Shown: positions 1 to 9,997 of the stretch, piece after piece
Numbering within the stretch: the stretch's first letter is position 1
Layout: each line of letters opens with the position of its first letter
Origin: Hyposmocoma kahamanoa
Taxonomy: Eukaryota > Arthropoda > Insecta > Lepidoptera > Cosmopterigidae
NCBI RefSeq assembly: GCF_003589595.1
Contig: NW_020653715.1
Span: 1,830,574 to 1,894,573, forward strand
Direction of reading: 5' to 3'
DNA length: 64,000 bases
The notes under the pieces: model-generated
The model's input: only the letters and a program-made list of their open reading frames with translations
What the model was told of the DNA's origin: nothing
Databases searched by the model: none
Translations under genes and position numbers: made by a program

Positions 1-118
1 TAGTTGGTATAGCGTCTGGCACGGTATGCAAGAAGACGTCGGTTCGAATCCGACCGGATCGAAGGATTTTTTTCTGAGTGCTTTTTCTGAATGTTCGATC
101 TTTGTATTAATAATTAGT
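1..118 (+). mobile_element. SINE C copy, cut by the window edge (tRNA-like)
   Basis: The sequence opens inside a tRNA-like head: TAGTTGGTATAGCG is the end of an A-box-like block and GGTTCGAATCC at 41-51 is a good B box. A T-run and a tail (GTTCGATCTTTGTATTAA) follow, as in the copies at 6551-6747, 6901-7105 and 51388-51480. The start of the head lies outside the window. It is not a working tRNA because the cloverleaf does not close. Confidence 0.75.
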
Positions 119-165
119 TACAGTGCTACTCAGAGCTTTAAATCGCAAAGCTGAGCCATTAAGGT
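119..165 (-). mobile_element. family A fragment
   Basis: A short antisense piece of family A (ACTCAGAGCTTTAAATCGCA region) directly abuts the SINE C tail. Confidence 0.5.
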
Positions 166-207
166 GACAAATTAATATTACAGTATAACTAAAAGAATAT
201 AATAGAT

Positions 208-505
208 GTTAGTAGTAGAAAGCTTGTGAAAGAATTAGCCCAGGGAAGTACTACAACCTTGCCTATTTCCGCCGCCACGTAGTAATGTCAGCATTACTGT
301 GTTCCGGTTTGGAAGGGCAAGGGTGCTGGTGAAATTACAGGCACATGGGACTTGTTAGCTGCGGCAGTGTGACGGGCGCAGTGGCAGTGCCCCTAAGATT
401 TTTGCGATTTACAGCTCTAAATGGCACAGCAGTTGAATTGGAGTGTCGCTGGCCAACAGGCGTACGACTTATTCGTCCCGTCACTTGGTACTATAAAATA
501 ATAAG
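208..505 (+). mobile_element. family A interspersed repeat, near full length
   Basis: This copy holds all blocks of family A in sense order: the 5' GTAGTAGAAAGCTTGTGAAAG, the CAGGCACATGGGACTTGT core, the CGCAGTGGCAGTGCCCCT block, and the 3' end CGTCCCGTCACTTGG followed by an A-rich tail. The defined 3' end with an A-rich tail suggests a SINE or the 3' end of a non-LTR element; no clear pol III promoter or target duplication was seen, so the class is open. Confidence 0.75.
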
Positions 506-1265
506 TGTGTCAGGATCGTTGCAGTGGAAGGTGGTAATATCACAAGAACGACAACAACAACGCATACACTTATAGCTAGGGAAATCTTGTATCTATATAT
601 ATATATACTATTTTATTTTATTTTTTGTTTCGGGACGCATACGTCCGTCACTCTCACTCACTCGGCTAGGGCCCATTGAAAACCAGCGTCACAACCTAGC
701 CTTGGTTGTGACTTTAGCTGAATGGGATACTTTTGTACACGCCACAGCCGCACACATGACAGTGTAGTATTATGTAACTTGTTGTTTAAATGTTTTGACG
801 CTGTTTTTTGTGTTATTTCTATTCTAGTTATATAAGTCTTTGTTTTTGTGTTTTTTTTTTATAATATGGCGTTACAACAAATGGTTTCTATTTCTATCGC
901 GGGCGCCATGGACATACACGTAGACAACCACATACGCGATTTAAAACCGGAAAAATAGTTTCATTTCCTATGTTAATATTTAAATTTTAAATACTACATA
1001 TAAGATACGATAGATTTCTTTGATTAATTCAACGAGTTGTGCCTTCTATAAACAATTGATTTTATTTTTGCTGTGTCCTTACAGGGTTCGTGATGTAATG
1101 TACCACCTAAACACATTGAGGTTTGCAATAATAAGTAAGTAAAGGGGCTTCATTTAACCTTTTGAACAACTGCGAGTATTGTTGGTTCCTTGATTGAAAG
1201 AAACGAGAAAAAAAAATTATTTTCAATTTGGGCTTTAATTACAAAATCAATCACCACGTTCTATC
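506..1265. other. no gene recognised; AT repeat and a SINE B scrap
   Basis: It contains a TA dinucleotide run at about 593-608 and an antisense SINE B scrap at about 898-933 (CGCCATGGACATACACGTAG). ACCGGAAAAATAG near 945-960 also occurs, inverted, near 32380-32400. Nothing else was recognised. Confidence 0.5.
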
Positions 1266-1362
1266 AGTTACTGTTGCAGTAAATCTCCCTGTGAGAGAGT
1301 TCATCCAGGTAAGTACTGCCACTGTATCTATTTCAGCCAATAAACTAATGTAAGCATTACTT
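1266..1362 (+). mobile_element. family A, 5' part only
   Basis: Diverged 5' blocks of family A in sense orientation (GAGAGAGTTCATCCAGG, then CTATTTCAGCC and GTAAGCATTACT). It stops before the palindromic pair at 1384-1723. Confidence 0.55.
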
Positions 1363-1383
1363 AAAGGGTTTTTTTTACAACAC

Positions 1384-1562
1384 TAAGTGATGGAACGTAC
1401 TAGTCGTGCGCCTGATGGTAAGCGACACGCCCGTCCATAACAGTTGCAGTGCCACATAGAGCTTTAAATCTCAAAGATCTGAGACATGAGTTGAAAAGTC
1501 CCATGTACCTGTAATTTCACAGTAATGCTTACATTGCTGCTTGGCTGCAGAAATAGGTAAGG
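1384..1562 (-). mobile_element. family A, left arm of an inverted pair
   Basis: Antisense family A from the 3' tail through the CTTGGCTGCAGAAATAGG block. It is joined head to head to a sense copy starting at 1563, so the two arms would form a long hairpin. Confidence 0.7.
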
Positions 1563-1723
1563 TTACAGGCACATGGGACTTATTAACTTTATCTCAGGGT
1601 GACGGACGTAGTGGCAGTGCCCCTCAGATCAGCTCTGAGCGGCTCTGCAACTGTTATGGAAAGGCGTGTCGTTTACCATCAGGCGCACGACTTGTTCGTC
1701 CCGCCACCTGGTATCATAAAAAG
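1563..1723 (+). mobile_element. family A, right arm of an inverted pair
   Basis: Sense family A starting abruptly at TTACAGGCACATGGGACTTA and running to the GTATCATAAAAAG tail. No 5' blocks precede it; the antisense arm is fused directly to it. Confidence 0.7.
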
Positions 1724-1739
1724 AACCTATACTGTTAGT

Positions 1740-3020
1740 ATTAGTTATCAAACATATCCAGTTTTTAGATAATCGAACGTGAATCTTCTCCAAAGAGCTG
1801 AACTAACTGAACAATCGTCAATATAATTGAAGACAGACATCTGTATCCAATCTATCCCTATAAGAGCACCGATTAGATTCAACTCACAATTAGTAGGGGG
1901 AGGAGGATGCGCCATTTTATTTTTAATGTTTATTGCTTTTTGCCAGATAAATCCATCCCCCGGGGAGAGGAATCAATGTGACTTGAAAGGAAATGAGATA
2001 CTATTTGTTTTCGATGGAGCGAAAGATGATTTGGTGGTGAGAATATTGTAATCCAAACCAAGCAATTGTTTTAATTACTGTCGTCGGGATCATAGATTAT
2101 GAAATTTCAAATTTAGAGTCGCTAGTGACCTTTCAACATAATTTATACTGCAATATTTTACAGTGCCTCTAGCGATCACGATGAGAACTAATTTTCCAAG
2201 TAATTATGCAAACGATTACGAGTAAATTCAACACTAATACTATTCTCTATAGTAAACTTACGTCACTTAAAAATATTAAAAAGAAACGACAGTATAATAA
2301 TGGCGTCATACTATTTAAAAAAAAAAAGAGCAGCCCATCACCACGGACTGTATTGTTAACTGAAATATTGGAAATAAACATCATATTGATACCCTCAATA
2401 AACACTACGCCTTTTTTGGTCATTTTCTGTTATTTTTTACACAGAATTTTGTGAAAAAAAAATAAAGAATCAAAAAGCAAAAAAAAACAAAATAGTTGAC
2501 GTAGTATTCATTGCAGGTATCGAAATGTTCTATTACATTTCTTCTTTTAATGTAAATACATTCGATCGAGATTGAAGTGAGTTTGCATTGCATTTAAAGT
2601 GCGTTTCAAACGTAGAGTAGCACGTCGGCTAGTAATTTCAGGCGCAGATGTTTTCTATGTAAATTCTATTGTTTTTTTGTTAATTTTTATGGTCCCTTTC
2701 ATGGTCGATTAAGTCCGTTCGTCCGCTTCACGATTAATGCTAATGTTACTCGAAAATCTTTGCGATTTTCCTCCCGTTTCCAGATTGAGATTTTTTTACC
2801 CGAATTCCGGTTCCATTTTTGAGAGATATCATAAAAAGATTTAAAGATAAGACATATTGTATATGTGATTTAGATTAGAAAAAATATTACATGAATCGCA
2901 AAGACCTAAAAGCCTTGTTAGATTGATATATTCTTGATTATATTGATGCGTGTTCACGAGGCAAAGACGTGAGTCATGATCGTACCCGTGGAAAGCTATG
3001 GTATCTATTTACCCCGATGT
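1740..3020. other. no gene or known repeat recognised
   Basis: AT-rich sequence with poly-A tracts near 2450-2490. Open frames are short and lack any recognisable domain. Confidence 0.5.
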
Positions 3021-3189
3021 GAAATGTACATCGAGTATGTAACCAGAAATAGAGGCCAAATAAGGGCCACCCATCTCTAGCAACACGTCAGGCAAATGGG
3101 CCTTAAATTACTTTTAAATATCAACTCTCGTTTGCGCTGAACTCACAAATTAGAAAGCTGAAATAGTACAGCGCCAACAACTGACCTGT

Positions 3190-3632
3190 CTTCTTCTCTT
3201 TCATATCACTCTTGACAGAGTGGTCGTGGTCATCACGGACCACGCTTGTTAACGGTTGATGTAGCTTGCCTCATGACATTTCGCCATCTCTCTTTGTTAG
3301 TGGACTCCCTCGTGCGCTCGTGTAAAGGACCGCCCACTGCAGATTTTATTTGATCGGTCCATCGAATGGGTGACGTTCCGCGCAGTCTAGTGCCACTCTG
3401 CCCTGCACAACAAGACGCTCTATGGAGTCAAAATTCCGTCTTGAGACACGACCGAAGAATTTTAGGATGCAAGCTTGCACCACAGTGGACCGACGCTGCT
3501 TGATGCCGAGTTCTTGGCGTATGTGAAGCTTTCTTCTCCAGCACCACATTTCCAGAGCGTCTATCATATTCTTCTCGATTTCACGGAGCGCCAATGTCTC
3601 TGTAGTGTACAGAAATATGTGGAAAAAGATCA
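3190..3632 (-). pseudogene. RTE-like LINE 3' fragment (reverse transcriptase C-terminus)
   Basis: The minus strand reads MIDALEMWCWRRKL, then QELGIKQRRSTVVQACIL, KFFGRVSRRNFDSIERLVVQ and HPFDGPIK, the C-terminal tail typical of RTE-clade polymerases. The start of the gene, including the catalytic region, is missing, as expected for 5' truncation. The 3' end on the minus strand runs into an AAG-rich tail at 3190-3205. It sits inside the M4 element. Confidence 0.75.
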
Positions 3633-3690
3633 GTGTGTATTCCAAAAATATTCTGTATTTATTGTAATAAAAATAATATCTCTAACTTTA

Positions 3691-3700
3691 GGGGGGGGGG
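3691..3700. repeat. G10 homopolymer
   Basis: Ten consecutive G residues inside M4, absent from the equivalent place in the other M4 copy. Its true length may be misassembled. Confidence 0.7.
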
Positions 3701-3730
3701 CTGTTCCATTTGGTGGTGTGGGGAAAAACA

Positions 3731-3788
3731 TAATAATAATAATAATAATAACGCACACACTCAACATACACAACATACATACACAACA
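3731..3788 (-). mobile_element. SINE B, 58-bp 3' tail insertion
   Basis: The block (TAA)n plus ACGCACACACTCAACAT is the antisense 3' end of SINE B. It interrupts M4 sequence (GGGGAAAAACA / GCAAAAC), which is continuous in the copy at 57952-58412. This is an extremely 5'-truncated retroposon. Confidence 0.65.
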
Positions 3789-4389
3789 GCAAAACATCTA
3801 ATTACAAAACAAACTGAATCACATTTCATCGGTAATTAAATATGTAATTTTTCAATTTTCATCCAATATAGCAAAGCTGAAGTTAAACTGGTCGATTTGA
3901 AGAGAAGCAATTAACAACACCCGTCAATGTTTCGAATTCGGCCAATCGGAGCGCAGTTGTCACTGTAATGATTTGGCAGAATAGTTTTGAAACAAAGTAA
4001 ATGTAAATGACATTTCGTCTCTATTTCTGGTTACATACTCGATGGAAATATACTACCGATTTTATATATGACGTCGGCTGAAGTTACCACATCGAGTCTT
4101 TAGGTTTTTGCGGTTGTTACACATAGAAAATGAAATTATTTTTCGGTTTGTTTATTTGTTTTTTAAACAAGCCATGTCAGTCGTGACTATAGGACCTGTA
4201 AAAGCCGACACGTTGGTTTGTTTTAAAAAATAAATATATACGACTTATATATTACATTTATAAATCCCTTAAAGGAATTGCAGTAAAATTAGATTTAAGT
4301 AACAGTGCACAATTTTGTGTTTGGAAAAACAAGTGAAAAAAAAGATTATCAAACAATATTTTTCCGCAAATATACAACATGTTGAATTA

Positions 4390-4525
4390 TAATCATCGTT
4401 ATCACCCCATTTTCCACACACAGTACCGGTGCTGTGCACGGGTTTCCTCTCAGGTGAAGGAAGGCCATAGTCCGCCACCCTGGCGCAATGCGGGCTGGTA
4501 ACGTCACACATTTTCCGAATTATAA
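4390..4525. mobile_element. SINE-like interspersed repeat fragment
   Basis: The pattern CGGTGCTGTGCACGGGTTTC, then CTCTCAGGTGAAGGAAGGCC and GCGCAATGCGGGCTGG resembles the pieces at 9483-9690 and 23296-23420. I cannot name the family. Confidence 0.4.
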
Positions 4526-4644
4526 TCATTTATTTGATAATAATATGATCAATGTCACAACATTACAATTCAAATTGAGTTCAGTTCATTGGCATCATAA
4601 AAAATATGTACATATATAAAACAAAACAACAATGTCCAATAACA

Positions 4645-4775
4645 AATCCTGTGTCACGGGTGCCATGGACACACAACCACAAATTATACATAAAAATATT
4701 TCTTCCGGCCCGGACATCGAACCTGGGATCTCTGCGTGGCAGTCCGGCATGGTAACCGTTCGGCCACGGTGGCAG
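4645..4775 (-). mobile_element. SINE B copy (tRNA-derived)
   Basis: On the minus strand the head reads CCGTGGCCGAACGGTTACCA (A-box region) and GGTTCGATGTCCGGG (B-box region), then GAAATATTT and the conserved GTCCATGGCACCCGTG block. The 3' end is diverged. Confidence 0.7.
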
Positions 4776-4789
4776 TAAACAAAAATATT

Positions 4790-5490
4790 ACAAGAAATGA
4801 AATACAAAATAGAGTAAAAAAAAAATGTAATACACAAATATAATTTAAGTTATTTGTGTAGATTACAATAACAAACACACAGAGATCAAGAAAAAATAAA
4901 AATGGCAACGGCAAACAATCAATAATAGTCCAAGAACCTCCCTAACATTGTCACCGCGCCCATTAATTCTCATTCCGCCGAATCATTACCGCCCCACTAT
5001 TGGAAACAAGTCTTATTATCTTATTAGAAATTACTGCCTTTGGAACTTCAAGCAATAACAGTCTTTAATGGGTTTGACTTTGGAGAGCCGAAAGACGATA
5101 TTCGGTTGTAAGAAAGTTCGGAGTTTATGTAGCGTGTGCTTCTTATTACGTGTATTGGAATTGTAGAGGTTGCGTTTTGCTAGAAGGGATAAAGCTGAAA
5201 ATAATATTTTGTACCACATAAAAAATATTAATTTAGCAAGTTAATAATACGTCATGAAGTGTCACAATACATATTCTACATAAGAAAATCATCGTCGATA
5301 TTCGTCAGTTAAAGTATAATAGATATAAAAATATTATATCATAGTCATCTTGCATATGCATATATAGAAAGTACATGACACACTTATCAAGTATTGGCTA
5401 GGTTTGTAATACTAGCATGTTGATGAAAACTACAGAGTCTCAGCAATATAGCCTTTTTTCAGCCCCCGTCCGTGCAGAATAACAATGGAC
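4790..5490. other. no gene recognised
   Basis: AT-rich sequence with short unrelated open frames; no repeat family recognised. Confidence 0.45.
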
Positions 5491-5498
5491 AAAAAAAG

Positions 5499-5770
5499 AC
5501 CGACCTCAAAATTTCGTGGAATTACATCTATTTGCACAGTTTTATTGAAATTGTTTACCGGAAAATGCACGAAACCGCATTCAGACCCTAGTTTGCCACC
5601 CTTAGGGGTGGAATATTTTCTACAAATTTAAATGGGATTATTACTGAGGTACCCTCTTTCCAACAACAAAAGAATCATCTATCAAAATCAGTTCACAAAT
5701 TATCGCGTAACATACATACAAAAAATACAGACGAATTGAGAACCTCCTCCTTTTTTTTGAAGTTGGTTAA
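5499..5770 (-). mobile_element. family C interspersed repeat
   Basis: It is bounded by ACCGACCTCAAAA at the left and GAAGTTGGTTA at the right, short inverted termini shared with copies near 10691, 18050, 38352 and 56367. Internal marks are TTTATTGAAATTGTTTACCG and CCCTTAGGGGTGGAATATTT. No coding capacity; class unknown. Confidence 0.6.
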
Positions 5771-5780
5771 TAATAATATA

Positions 5781-6172
5781 TCGCACTGCTATTACAATAG
5801 TGTTGTAACTCAAAATATGTGAAATTCAAGATTATACTATTGCTCAACGTAACATTTGATCCTCTACACGTCAATAAAACCGTAGTTAAAATATTGTAAG
5901 AAACAATTAAAATAAATCTGTTTAACTCAAAATGAGACAAACTTTTTGCGGACTACTTCTGAATAAAACAGTCTTAATAAATAAGTTCCTAAAAGATATT
6001 AAGTTATTTTTTCCTTACATTTGGCAAGTAGGAAATTGTTTAGATGTCTGTAATAAACTTTTATCTATACATCAATTTTAATAATATTCCGCTGGAAGTG
6101 AGTAATTCGTTTTTCATCGAATCTGAAAAAATACACTTTTTGAATGAATACATTATAGTATTAACAGTGCGA
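5781..6172 (+). mobile_element. M3 MITE, TA target duplication
   Basis: The ends TCGCACTGCTATTACAATAG and their inverted counterpart, ending CAGTGCGA, are flanked by TA on both sides. The copies at 9130-9480 and 43203-43566 share ends and interior. TA duplications and this size (392 bp) fit a Tc1/mariner-type MITE. Confidence 0.75.
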
Positions 6173-6550
6173 TATCAACACCTACCTTGGAGTAGAAATG
6201 GCGTAAAAGCCAAAAAATAAAATATACGAGCGTAAAACAAAAATTTATAAGGTTTTGGTTAATATTTTTTAATTTATAAAACTGTTCTTGTTTACTTACG
6301 TTACATAGGCATTTTTTGGAGAATAACAAAAGTTTAAGTGGACAGTCCAAAAGAGTAAGAAATTTAAACCAACCAGATTAACAACTCATTTTTAATGTAA
6401 TTGACCTTCAGTCCTTTTTGCCCCGAAGTTATCGATATGTATGCAATAAATGTACAATCGTTTTCAAGCTTACAACAGAATTGCGTTACCATTTCCCAGT
6501 ACGTTAGCAACGGCGATTTAAATAAGCATAGAATTAAGTCCTTAAAGTTT

Positions 6551-6747
6551 GTTATAATTATTAATACAAAGATCGAACACTCAGAAAAAATTCCTTCGAT
6601 CCGGTCGAATTCGAACCGACGTCTTCTTGCATACCGTGGCAGACGCTATACCAACTAAGCCACGGAACGAACCAACGGACCTCACGAATTCTTCTATGTG
6701 CTTGCGTCGTGTCTTTGTACTTGGTCTTTCAACGACTTTTTAGTCGT
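6551..6747 (-). mobile_element. SINE C copy, 3' unit of a tandem dimer
   Basis: The minus strand has CCGTGGCTTAGTTGGTATAG, then a B-box-like block mutated to GGTTCGAATTC, a T-run and the ATTAATAATTATAAC tail. Upstream of the tRNA-like head lies a conserved block (AAAGACCAAGTACAAAGAC) shared with 6901-7105, unusual for a simple tRNA-headed SINE. Confidence 0.75.
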
Positions 6748-6900
6748 AGCGCCATCTATAAGAAATCTATTACAGATTTGTCACCCAGTTAGTACCTTTA
6801 CAGCTACCAGTCCTGGCGAGAGATGTCGCTATTCACTGTATTCATTAAATTTTTATTGAATTGATATTCAATTAGTTTTTGTGAAATGACTCCACTAGTT
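6748..6900 (-). mobile_element. linker of the SINE C dimer
   Basis: About 150 bp between the two SINE C units (GTAGCGCCATCTATAAGAAA to AATGACTCCACTAG). The flanking duplication encloses units and linker together, so it appears to have moved as part of one composite. Confidence 0.5.
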
Positions 6901-7105
6901 TGTTATAATTATTAATACAAAGATCGAACACTCTGAAAAAACACTCGGAAAAAATTCCTTCGATCCGGTCGGATTCGAACCGACGTCTTCTTGCATACCG
7001 TGCCAGACGCTATACCAACTAAGCCACGGAACGAACCAACGGACCTCACGAATTCTTCTATGTGCTTGCGTCGTGTCTTTGTACTTGGTCTTTCAACGAC
7101 TTTTT
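6901..7105 (-). mobile_element. SINE C copy, 5' unit of a tandem dimer
   Basis: It carries an intact B box (complement of GGATTCGAACC at 6971-6981) and A-box-like block (complement of CCAACTAAGCCA). AGTCCTTAAAGTTT follows at 7106-7119 and also occurs at 6537-6550 on the other side of the dimer, a likely target duplication. Confidence 0.8.
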
Positions 7106-7119
7106 AGTCCTTAAAGTTT

Positions 7120-7778
7120 CCCAAACAACAGAATCGTATTTGATTACTACAGTAAACTGATAAAACGACCCTTTATGGCCTATATTTGAATACGCAAATA
7201 GGATGGAATTTTATAACATAATATAATTTATATATTAAGCTACATTTCACATTAAACAAACTTGAAAGCATTTAAAAGGAAAACCACGCTCAGCACCAAG
7301 ACAAAAAACTATATTCCAAGTCTCTTTCAGTACAACTCTATATCTATCAAAAGCAATATTTGGTTGTCTTTCGTATCTTCACTTGCCACACGTATCATCG
7401 ATGGTTCTTTTATGTGGAACATGTGTTGTTACCCTTAATAACTTTTGGTTATTAACTTTAGTTCTCAATGCAGTGTGTATTTCCAAATTATTGAATTAAT
7501 ACATTTACAATGAAATTGTATACTAAAGTTGTGGGTAACAGAAAATAAATAAAATTCTTACATTCGTTTCCTTTGATGACGAATCACAAGCACACGTAAG
7601 ATACAATATAGTGATGCTAAAATGTTTTTTTTCTCTTATATTTATCATCATATCGCAGCTCCGATAAAACACAGACTTAACTGCAAAATTGTGATCCCAA
7701 GCCATTTTTAAAATGCAATTGTTTCTGTTTCTATAAGGTATTATTTCTTTTATTATTATTTTTAGTTATTTCTTACAG
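7120..7778. other. no gene recognised
   Basis: AT-rich sequence without a recognisable domain or repeat. Confidence 0.45.
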
Positions 7779-7965
7779 CGTTCCAGCGTCAAAGGATGCT
7801 AGTGAAATTACAGGCACGTGGGACTTGTCAACTTGTGTCTCAGGGTGACGGGCGCAGTGGCAATGCCCCTCAGACCTTTACGATTTAAAGCTCTTAGGGG
7901 CACTGTAACTGCTATAGACAGGCGTCTATAGCAGTCACAAGGAGCTCTGGTGCTACCAAAGTCTG
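7779..7965 (+). mobile_element. family A with a fold-back end
   Basis: Sense family A runs from the GCGTTCC block to CTGCTATAGACAGGCG, then turns at a 12-bp perfect hairpin (ACTGCTATAGAC / GTCTATAGCAGT, 7908-7935, loop AGGC) into antisense 5'-end sequence (CACAAGGAGCTCTGGTGC). Two distant parts of the repeat are thus joined on opposite strands. Confidence 0.7.
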
Positions 7966-7969
7966 CTGT

Positions 7970-8424
7970 TGTTTACGTATGAATTAAGTATATTTTTTGA
8001 ATTGCGAATTTTAGAGAAAATTTTCTCTGCCGTCGCCATTTTCAGTCTATTTGTAACCAAGCCTGTAGAAACAAACCTTATACTTTTTAAACGCATCAAT
8101 AGACCACACAAACAAAATCCTAAACCAATATCGTCCCCTTATTAGGGTTCCGTATAGTCATAAAACCCGAAGCAGGAAAGTCGTATTAATTTATGTTAGG
8201 CAGACAGTAATGATCTCGCGTCGATTACACGGTGTTATTGGAAAATATTGGTAAGGAACCCTCTTGGGTAGGTGGTAATGGGCTTAAGAAAAATGTTTTC
8301 TACTTCTGAGGTTCTTTTATACAAGTTTTATTATACAAAACGAAAATTTTTAAATATATAACAAATTTTTAACATCACTTTGTAATTGTGATTATAAAAT
8401 GTTTGAAAAGTGATAGAAAAAAAA
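7970..8424. other. no gene recognised
   Basis: Unique-looking AT-rich sequence; nothing identified. Confidence 0.45.
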
Positions 8425-8660
8425 TGCCTATTTCTGCCGCCATGCCATAATGGTCACATTACTGCGTTTCGGTTTTAAAGGGCAAGGGTGTTGCTGAAGT
8501 TACAGATGCATTGGACTTGTCAACTTATGAGTCAGGGTGACGGGCGCAGTGGCAGTGCCCGTCAGAACTGCTGCCCACATTACTATTTGGCCGCAGAAAT
8601 ACGTAAGGTGGCAGTATTTCCCTGGACGAACACTTTCACAAGGAGGTCTACGGCTTCTAT
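8425..8660. mobile_element. family A, sense part fused to antisense part
   Basis: 8425-8565 is sense family A from CTATTTCTGCCGCC to GGCAGTGCCCGTCAG. From about 8566 the sequence continues as antisense 5' half (GCCGCAGAAATACGTAAGGT to TTTCACAAGGAGGTCTACGG). The sequence between these parts of the consensus is missing. Confidence 0.7.
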
Positions 8661-8689
8661 GAGATATTAAAAAATATATCAAAAACACT

Positions 8690-9127
8690 AATTCAACTTT
8701 TCACTATAAATAAACAAGAACTGTCTGTCTGTATTTAGAGATAAAAGCGTTGCGAATAATATGAAAGCCATAAGCTTCAGCCGAAAAATATATACCGTAA
8801 GCTGCTATGGACGAAAGTCGGAATTAGGCGTAGTGCATATTTGCAAAATTATCTTACTCACCTAAAATACATACGTGTCTACCAATGCGGCAGCCAGGTG
8901 CCACTTACCTCCCTGTGCCAGGTCCTTGGTACATGTATTCAACTTCATATATTGCTTTCATCTTTCCATTATACTCTCATTGTTTCAGGATACCAAAGAA
9001 GTAAGATATAAGTGATACCAAAAGTACTTTTTAAAAAGTATCTGTAAGCCTAAATAGGTGGTTTTTTTTTCATGGCAATGTACGACGACTACTCAATGCA
9101 CAAAAAAAGAAAGTAAATAATAACATA
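8690..9127. other. no gene recognised
   Basis: Nothing beyond short meaningless frames. Confidence 0.4.
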
Positions 9128-9129
9128 TA

Positions 9130-9480
9130 TCGCACTGCTATTAGAATAGCGTTGTAACTTAAAATATGTGAAATTCAAGATTATACCATTTCTGAACGTA
9201 ACATTTGTTTCTTTACACCTCAAGAAAATTGTCGTTAGAATATTGTAAGAAACCATTAAAATATCTCTACTTAACCCAGGACAAAATAGGCCTTACTCAA
9301 AAATATGCAATTTCTTTTAATATACTTCTAATTGGCAAGTAAAAGTTGTTTAGATGTCTAATAAATTTTAACCTATACATAAATTACAATAATCTTTCAG
9401 GGAAACTAAGTAATTCGTTTTTCTGCTATTCTGAATAAATTAACTTTTGGAGTTAATACACTATTGTATTAGCAGTGCGT
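9130..9480 (+). mobile_element. M3 MITE, second copy
   Basis: Same ends and orientation as 5781-6172, flanked by TA at 9128-9129 and 9481-9482, with an internal deletion relative to that copy (351 versus 392 bp). Confidence 0.75.
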
Positions 9481-9482
9481 TA

Positions 9483-9690
9483 TATTATAGCTTATTTACA
9501 GCCCACTGCTGAGCACAGGCCTCCTCTTGCAATGCGAAGGCTTGGGCTGTAGTTCCCAGACGAGTCTTCTGCGGATCGGAAATTTTGCTTTGCAGATACG
9601 CGCAAGTTTCATTACGATATTTTCCTTCACCGAAAAGCTCATGATAAATTTCAAATTAATCGCACACAAATTACAAAAACTCTAAGGCAA
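9483..9690. mobile_element. SINE F-like repeat, broken
   Basis: The run CCCACTGCTGAGCACAGGCC, then CTTTGCAGATACGCGCAAG and TTTTCCTTCACCGAAAAGCT resembles 33945-34065. A matching tRNA-like scrap (GCCCGGATTCGAACTCATGG) lies at about 9953-9982, so one element may have been split. Confidence 0.5.
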
Positions 9691-9997
9691 AGTCAAAGAT
9701 AAATAATCATTTACTCCAGTAAAATTTTTACACTTGAAAACGTAATTTTTTAAGCTACTGCTCGTTCACTACGCTGACCTCCCTTTTAACTTAAATGCTA
9801 TGGAATACACTTTGAATCATAATTGTGTGGGATCTAGACTTTTCTTGTCTCTCCATACTTCTTTATCTAAGACATACTCTTCAACTTTGTAATATGACTT
9901 TTCAATTAAAATATTTTTAATATAAGTTTTAAACTTAAGAAATGAACAGAGGAGCAAGCCCGGATTCGAACTCATGGTCTTTTTTTTATAATAATGT

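Larger units (their letters stand above)
3029..4044. mobile_element. M4 DNA transposon copy with two nested insertions
   Basis: The ends are inverted repeats (CATCGAGTATGTAACCAG at the left, its complement ending at 4044), flanked by GAAATGTA at 3021-3028 and GAAATATA at 4045-4052, an 8-bp duplication with one change. The interior matches the copy at 57952-58412 in inverse orientation once two insertions are removed: an RTE-like fragment at 3190-3632 and a SINE B tail at 3731-3788. No transposase is encoded, so it is non-autonomous. Eight-base duplications point to the hAT or P superfamily. Confidence 0.8.

Noticed and set aside
1..80. Possible tRNA gene at the window start
   Set aside because: It has A- and B-box-like words but no closing acceptor stem, and the same sequence recurs as SINE C.
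208..505. Pol III promoter in family A
   Set aside because: GAGTTCGTCC resembles a B box, but no A box at proper spacing is present; not enough to call it a tRNA- or 5S-derived SINE.
345..575. 76-codon frame (and similar frames at 1541-1738, 19046-19318, 58421-58810)
   Set aside because: These read through family A in whatever frame is open; no conserved protein and the frame differs between copies.
3475..3801. 108-codon plus-strand frame
   Set aside because: It is antisense to the RTE fragment and runs into a simple repeat.
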